This document shows positions 6,142 to 8,320 of a DNA stretch of 8,320 nucleotides, one piece after another; position 1 is the first letter of the stretch, and each line of letters opens with the position of its first letter. Under the pieces are notes generated by a model. That model was not told the DNA's origin, searched no databases, and was given only the letters and a program-made list of their open reading frames with translations. The position numbers and the translations under genes were made by a program. This stretch comes from Collinsella sp. (lineage in GTDB: Bacteria; Actinomycetota; Coriobacteriia; Coriobacteriales; Coriobacteriaceae): the NCBI GenBank assembly GCA_019414465.1, contig DXLY01000085.1, forward strand, positions 1 through 8,320, given 5' to 3'.

Positions 6142-6155
6142 TCGAGTGGGAGTAG
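6142..6155. repeat. 14-bp direct repeat, second copy (possible att scar)
   Basis: TCGAGTGGGAGTAG at 6142-6155 is identical to 230-243, and both copies are followed 7-9 bp later by GTTCTG. The pair brackets the tail-type, cargo, lysis and kinase genes, while yjdF, which looks like an ordinary chromosomal gene, lies just outside. A 14-mer pair could arise by chance in 8 kb roughly once in several such windows, so the attachment-site reading is tentative. Confidence 0.35.
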
Positions 6156-6176
6156 AACACACGTTCTGTATAACGT

Positions 6177-6229
6177 TATAGCACCAGGTGGCAGGCGTAG
6201 TTTCAATCGAAGCTACGCCTGCTGCTATA
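6177..6229 (-). terminator. Long bulged hairpin just downstream of yjdF
   Basis: The arms GCAGGCGTAGTTTC (6191-6204) and GAAGCTACGCCTGC (6209-6222) form a 14-bp stem (one G-T pair) with the loop AATC. Outside it TATAGCA (6177-6183) pairs with TGCTATA (6223-6229), leaving a 7-nt bulge (6184-6190) on one side, for 21 pairs in total. It lies 19 nt beyond the yjdF stop, where its terminator should be, but no T-tract follows. A 12-bp palindrome TATAACGTTATA (6169-6180) overlaps its edge. Confidence 0.5.
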
Positions 6230-6247
6230 TATGGGTCGATGGCGGTA

Positions 6248-6667
6248 TCAATGCCCTCGATGCTTCTGCTTGCGCTTCAGCTTTCGCTGCTCGAAGCGCG
6301 CCTCCGCCTCATCCGCGCGGCGTTGGCTTCTTGCGCGGGCTGACTCCCGTTTCATTGTCTCCCGCTGACTCGCGAGCACCTGCTGCGCCCTGGTGCCCAT
6401 CGCCGGCTGCTTAAGGGCCTTCGACGCCTCGCGGGCGCGGCGCTTGGGGTTCCTCGCGGGCTTGCTCGCCTCGGCGGGATCGTCACCGAAGAACGCGAGC
6501 TCCGCCCATTTGCTTGTAACGAATCGCAGGATTTCCTCATCGGACGGTTCCGCGCCGAAGACGATGCGGGCGGCGCCGTATCTGCCGTCCTCGACATGCT
6601 CCGCCAGCCCGACCCAGAATTGGCCGTCGTGATATACGGTCAGGGTGGATGACACACTGATCTGCAT
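6248..6667 (-). CDS. yjdF: YjdF (DUF2992) family protein
   Basis: The product is 139 aa from ATG 6667, with GGAGG (plus-strand 6676-6680) 8 nt upstream; the frame is open to 6796 but that part is the structured leader. Residues 1-60 carry the family core: LTVYHDGQFWVGLAEHVEDG, then RYGAARIVFGAEPSDEEIL and FV. Residues about 75-139 are very basic with the typical NPKRRAREASKAL, GTRAQQ, and the terminal KRKQKHRGH, the hallmark end of DUF2992. The length fits the family. The biochemical function is not established; the gene is known mainly as the partner of the yjdF riboswitch, which binds azaaromatic compounds, pointing to a response to toxic heteroaromatic molecules. The matching leader lies directly upstream. 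It is probably transcribed alone. Confidence 0.9.
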   Translation of the reverse strand: MQISVSSTLTVYHDGQFWVGLAEHVEDGRYGAARIVFGAEPSDEEILRFVTSKWAELAFFGDDPAEASKPARNPKRRAREASKALKQPAMGTRAQQVLASQRETMKRESARARSQRRADEAEARFEQRKLKRKQKHRGH

Positions 6668-6721
6668 GGTTGGTTCCTCCTTTATGTAGATGACCATGCA
6701 GAGAAGGGACAACCAAGGAGG
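6661..6721 (-). promoter_or_regulatory. Expression platform masking the yjdF start and Shine-Dalgarno
   Basis: On the minus strand TCTGCATGGT (6702-6693) can pair over 10 bp with ACCATGCAGA (6670-6661), which contains the yjdF ATG and leaves the Shine-Dalgarno in the loop. Separately, CCTCCTT (6721-6715) is an exact anti-Shine-Dalgarno for AAGGAGG (6682-6676). The two helices interleave, so they are alternatives or form a pseudoknot. This indicates control at translation initiation. The pairings are seen; the switching direction is inferred. Confidence 0.7.
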
Positions 6722-6787
6722 CAGGTTACTGATGCGGACTCCCGCACGCCCACGACTACCCGACGGGGACTGTGTTTTCATCTCTGG
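6703..6787 (-). ncRNA. yjdF-type (azaaromatic) riboswitch aptamer
   Basis: The minus-strand leader of yjdF contains ATGAAAACACAGTCCCCGTC, GGGTAGTCGTGGGC, a GTGCGG-GAGT-CCGCAT hairpin and ATCAGTAACCTGCCTCC. These blocks match my memory of the yjdF RNA motif, which precedes DUF2992 genes in Firmicutes and related bacteria, and the gene downstream is DUF2992. Exact aptamer edges cannot be fixed by eye. Confidence 0.75.
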
Positions 6788-6794
6788 TGCCCGC

Positions 6795-6824
6795 ATTGTA
6801 GCACGCGCGGATTTACGATGTTGA
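6795..6824 (-). promoter_or_regulatory. Promoter of yjdF
   Basis: On the minus strand TACAAT (6800-6795) is preceded by TGC, giving an extended -10 element. TCAACA (6824-6819), 18 bp upstream, is a weak -35. Transcription would start near 6788, right at the beginning of the riboswitch. Confidence 0.6.
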
Positions 6825-6904
6825 TCGCCGGCGCCTAGGCGGAGATGAAGGCGGTTCGATCTAGGTCAAGCCGGTCGCTCGTTCATGAAGCGGCCGATTC
6901 CCTG

Positions 6905-6935
6905 AAAATAAAAGGCGCCCAGGAGGACACCTACA
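6905..6935 (-). terminator. Third minus-strand terminator downstream of the Abi gene
   Basis: On the minus strand GGTGTCC-TCCT-GGGCGCC folds with 7 pairs (two G-U) and is followed by TTTTATTTTC. Its 3' half and tail are nearly identical to the terminator at 3639-3666, so the two are copies or share an origin, this one with a weakened 5' arm. Confidence 0.6.
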
Positions 6936-6973
6936 GGCTATCTTCGAAATACTTGGTTTGGGGCAGACGGAGG

Positions 6974-7009
6974 AAAAAATAGGGCAGAATCGCTCTCACG
7001 ATCCCGCCC
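6974..7009 (-). terminator. Second minus-strand terminator (copy of the next one)
   Basis: The minus-strand stem 7009-6982 begins GGGCGGGATCG, ends CGATTCTGCCC, has 11-12 pairs and the loop GAGA, and is followed by TATTTTTTCC. A small AAACCC/GGGTTT hairpin precedes it (7013-7026). The whole unit resembles the one at 7104-7140. Confidence 0.85.
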
Positions 7010-7103
7010 CGCAAACCCGAGGGTTTCTAACTGGCTCCATTATTCCGGGCTTCTCAGTTCTGTCATTGACCCAGGTATCACCCGTCTCCTATAGCGAGTG
7101 AAT

Positions 7104-7140
7104 ATAAAAATAGGGCAGAGTCGCTTGCGCAAGTCCGCCC
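7104..7140 (-). terminator. First minus-strand terminator after the Abi gene
   Basis: The 28-nt minus-strand stem (7140-7113) pairs GGGCGGA..TTGC with GCAA..CTCTGCCC around GCAA with a single C-C mismatch, followed by TATTTTTAT. A preceding AAAACC/GGTTTT hairpin (7143-7159) parallels the second copy. It lies 31 nt past the Abi stop codon. Confidence 0.85.
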
Positions 7141-7171
7141 CTAAAACCGTGAAGGTTTTGCTATCTGCAGG

Positions 7172-8134
7172 CTATTCTACCAACCCGAGCGATTCTGTCA
7201 ACCTGCGAAGGAACTCGAGCGCGGAGCGAGCTGCGGCGTCGGGCCCCTTGTCGGGCAGCGCCTCGGTTTCTCCGTCGGCCCTGGCGAACATCTCGGCGAG
7301 CTCGGATGCGGCGCGCGAGCGCGAGGAGCCCTCGGGTACCAAGCCGGAGTGCGCCACGAGCACGGTCGCGACCTCCTGCATGGCCGTATTCCCCATCCAC
7401 TTCCTCCTGGTCGCCTTGGGGATTCCCACGGCGGCGACCCTTCGGGAGACGCCACTGGACGCCGAGCCCCGGGCGGCGCCCCTCTCGGCGAAGCAGTTGA
7501 TCAGGCACGAGCCGTGCGCGGCGCAGTTGCGGACGGACTTCACGCGCTTGAGGTCGTAGTGGGAGGCCTCGAAGCGCCTGTCGCCCCATCGCCTGGCGCA
7601 GAAGCGCACGAAGTCGATGAGGGTGCCGAACGAGGTGAGCTCAAGGAAGGCCCAGGCAGGCATGTCGCCGGAGTACTTCGCGTAGAGGCTCGAGCTGTAG
7701 GGGCTGCGGCCGCTCATCTTGAGCTCGCGCAGGCGGTACTCCCTGTTTGCAGTGGTAAGCGATGCCATGTAGTCGGCCACGATGGCGTAGCCATCCTCTC
7801 CACGGTCCTCCATCTCGCGAAGCAGTGTCACCTTCTGGAAGTGCTCGATGTCGAGCGTCATGCCGAGCAGGGCGTGGCGTAGCTCCTGGTCGAGCGCCGC
7901 GAGCAGGCGTAGCTGGCCGAAGTCGAGGTCTACGTAGCGGCCGTCGCGCGGGCCTCCCTCGTATTTCGAGAAGAGTTTGCGATAGGATGCGAGCTTGAAG
8001 AAGTTGCACTTGTCGCGCAGGTAGTCCTCGGCCTCTTCCTCGGAACACAGCTCGAAGGCTACGCCCTTCTGCTTGAGGTGCTCTATCTGCTGCTCGATCG
8101 TGAGGATCGGCTTCCTATCGTGGGGTTCGGCCAT
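7172..8134 (-). CDS. Abi_2 family abortive-infection protein (AbiD/AbiF type)
   Basis: The product is 320 aa from ATG 8134, with AGGAGA 6 nt upstream. The N-terminus KPILTIEQQIEHLKQKGVAF, followed by LRDKCNFFKLASYRKLF (residues 40-55), is the Abi_2 signature. ALDQELRHALL and DIEHFQK follow, then MPAWAFLELTSFGTLIDF (158-175). RNCAAH (202-207) is an RX4H motif like the catalytic site of HEPN ribonucleases, placed as in other Abi_2 members. The family halts phage growth by making infected cells stop or die; RNA cleavage is the expected activity, not shown here. The last about 100 residues (after 215) are Ala/Arg/Glu-rich. The gene has high GC like the phage genes, unlike the kinase. It is monocistronic and closed by three terminators. 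Its neighbours, a putative defence kinase and prophage remains, support a defence locus. Confidence 0.85.
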   Translation of the reverse strand: MAEPHDRKPILTIEQQIEHLKQKGVAFELCSEEEAEDYLRDKCNFFKLASYRKLFSKYEGGPRDGRYVDLDFGQLRLLAALDQELRHALLGMTLDIEHFQKVTLLREMEDRGEDGYAIVADYMASLTTANREYRLRELKMSGRSPYSSSLYAKYSGDMPAWAFLELTSFGTLIDFVRFCARRWGDRRFEASHYDLKRVKSVRNCAAHGSCLINCFAERGAARGSASSGVSRRVAAVGIPKATRRKWMGNTAMQEVATVLVAHSGLVPEGSSRSRAASELAEMFARADGETEALPDKGPDAAARSALEFLRRLTESLGLVE

Positions 8135-8320
8135 GCTCGTTCTCCTGTCATAAAAAGTATTGCCTATTTTACCAGCATGTTCTCGACATTCGGTGAAGGC
8201 CTCATCGTCGACTCATGGGCAAGCCGCCTGATACGACTCCCTTTCCCTGCCAGCAGCGCAGTCGCCTGACCTGCGGCTTTGGAATCGCGTTGGAAGCCGC
8301 CCTCGATCAATCATTTGCAG
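8135..8320. other. Right edge, nothing assignable
   Basis: This is the leader of the Abi gene (minus strand). TAAAAT at plus 8166-8171 is a possible -10 without a convincing -35. Beyond 8180 short frames occur on both strands, the longest being a minus-strand one entering from the right edge and stopping near 8215. None has a recognisable product. Confidence 0.4.

Larger units (their letters stand above)
5520..6247. other. Gene-poor gap upstream of the kinase and downstream of yjdF
   Basis: No convincing gene is seen. Positions 5520-5790 are the AT-richer kinase leader, where I find no clear promoter. Inverted pairs include GCAAGCC/GGCTTGC (5844-5850, 5884-5890) and GGGACAAAA/TTTTGTCCC (5969-5977, 6029-6037). 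A minus-strand frame at 5790-6206 (possible internal ATG near 6060) has odd composition, begins at a TTG inside a hairpin and lacks a good ribosome binding site, so I do not call it. The GTCCCC/GGGAC motifs recall those at 524-547, and the region may be an intergenic repeat element. Confidence 0.4.

Noticed and set aside
5790..6206. Minus-strand frame of 138 codons, possible ATG near 6060
   Set aside because: It starts with TTG inside a hairpin, has only a weak AGGTG before the internal ATG, and shows mixed composition with no family I can name. It might be a translated intergenic repeat, so it is left as part of the gap.
6013..6414. Plus-strand frame overlapping the 3' end of yjdF
   Set aside because: It conflicts with the confident yjdF gene and runs through a long hairpin, without a ribosome binding site.
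7349..7882. Plus-strand frame opposite the Abi gene
   Set aside because: It is a GC-rich shadow; the minus strand has the Abi_2 motifs, a ribosome binding site and terminators.
1..8320. tRNA, rRNA and insertion-sequence genes
   Set aside because: I looked for cloverleaf-like T-arm sequences, transposase motifs and paired terminal repeats with target duplications, and found none.

Overview
The window looks like an accessory stretch of a high-GC Gram-positive genome, most likely a gut Coriobacteriia (Collinsella-like) chromosome. This is inferred from the GC-rich phage genes, the phage-type BspA-like leucine-rich-repeat protein, the small holin pair, and an amidase endolysin with CW_7 (Cpl-7) wall-binding repeats. 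It cannot be proven from the sequence alone.

Layout from left to right. (1) Positions 1-559 are AT-rich and mostly non-coding, packed with inverted repeats: a 16-bp palindrome, a site of 11-bp arms around an 8-bp spacer, a 38-bp near-palindrome, an intrinsic terminator, and two competing GC-rich hairpins. (2) A BspA-like repeat protein gene, probably a phage tail or receptor-binding tip, runs from about 560 to 1258 and is followed by a very long hairpin. (3) A low-GC gene of unknown function (1394-1780, minus strand) sits like a moron (cargo gene) between the tail-type gene and the lysis genes. (4) A compact lysis cassette (1938-3302, plus strand) has overlapping or coupled genes: an XhlA-like membrane/coiled-coil protein, a holin, a 45-aa acidic protein, and an endolysin. 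The endolysin has lost a zinc-ligand histidine and carries a one-base frameshift before its second CW_7 repeat, so this is probably a decaying prophage. A possible 26-aa membrane peptide and a clear terminator close the cassette. (5) A non-coding gap with a minus-strand terminator (3471-3983) is followed by a large Hanks-type Ser/Thr kinase on the minus strand. The kinase has extra N- and C-terminal domains and is a good candidate for a phage-defence protein. (6) A gap of about 700 bp (5520-6247) holds repeats and hairpins but no convincing gene. (7) yjdF (DUF2992) lies on the minus strand with a recognisable promoter and a yjdF-type riboswitch leader whose 3' part can mask the ribosome binding site and start codon. 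(8) Three minus-strand terminators, two of them homologous copies, lie downstream of an Abi_2-family (AbiD/AbiF) abortive-infection gene with an RX4H HEPN-like motif (7172-8134).

The most interesting content is the combination of a degraded lysis module with two candidate anti-phage genes (the multidomain kinase and Abi_2), plus an unknown cargo gene. A 14-bp direct repeat at 230-243 and 6142-6155 brackets the phage genes and kinase and could be the scar of integration. The yjdF leader is the clearest regulatory RNA.
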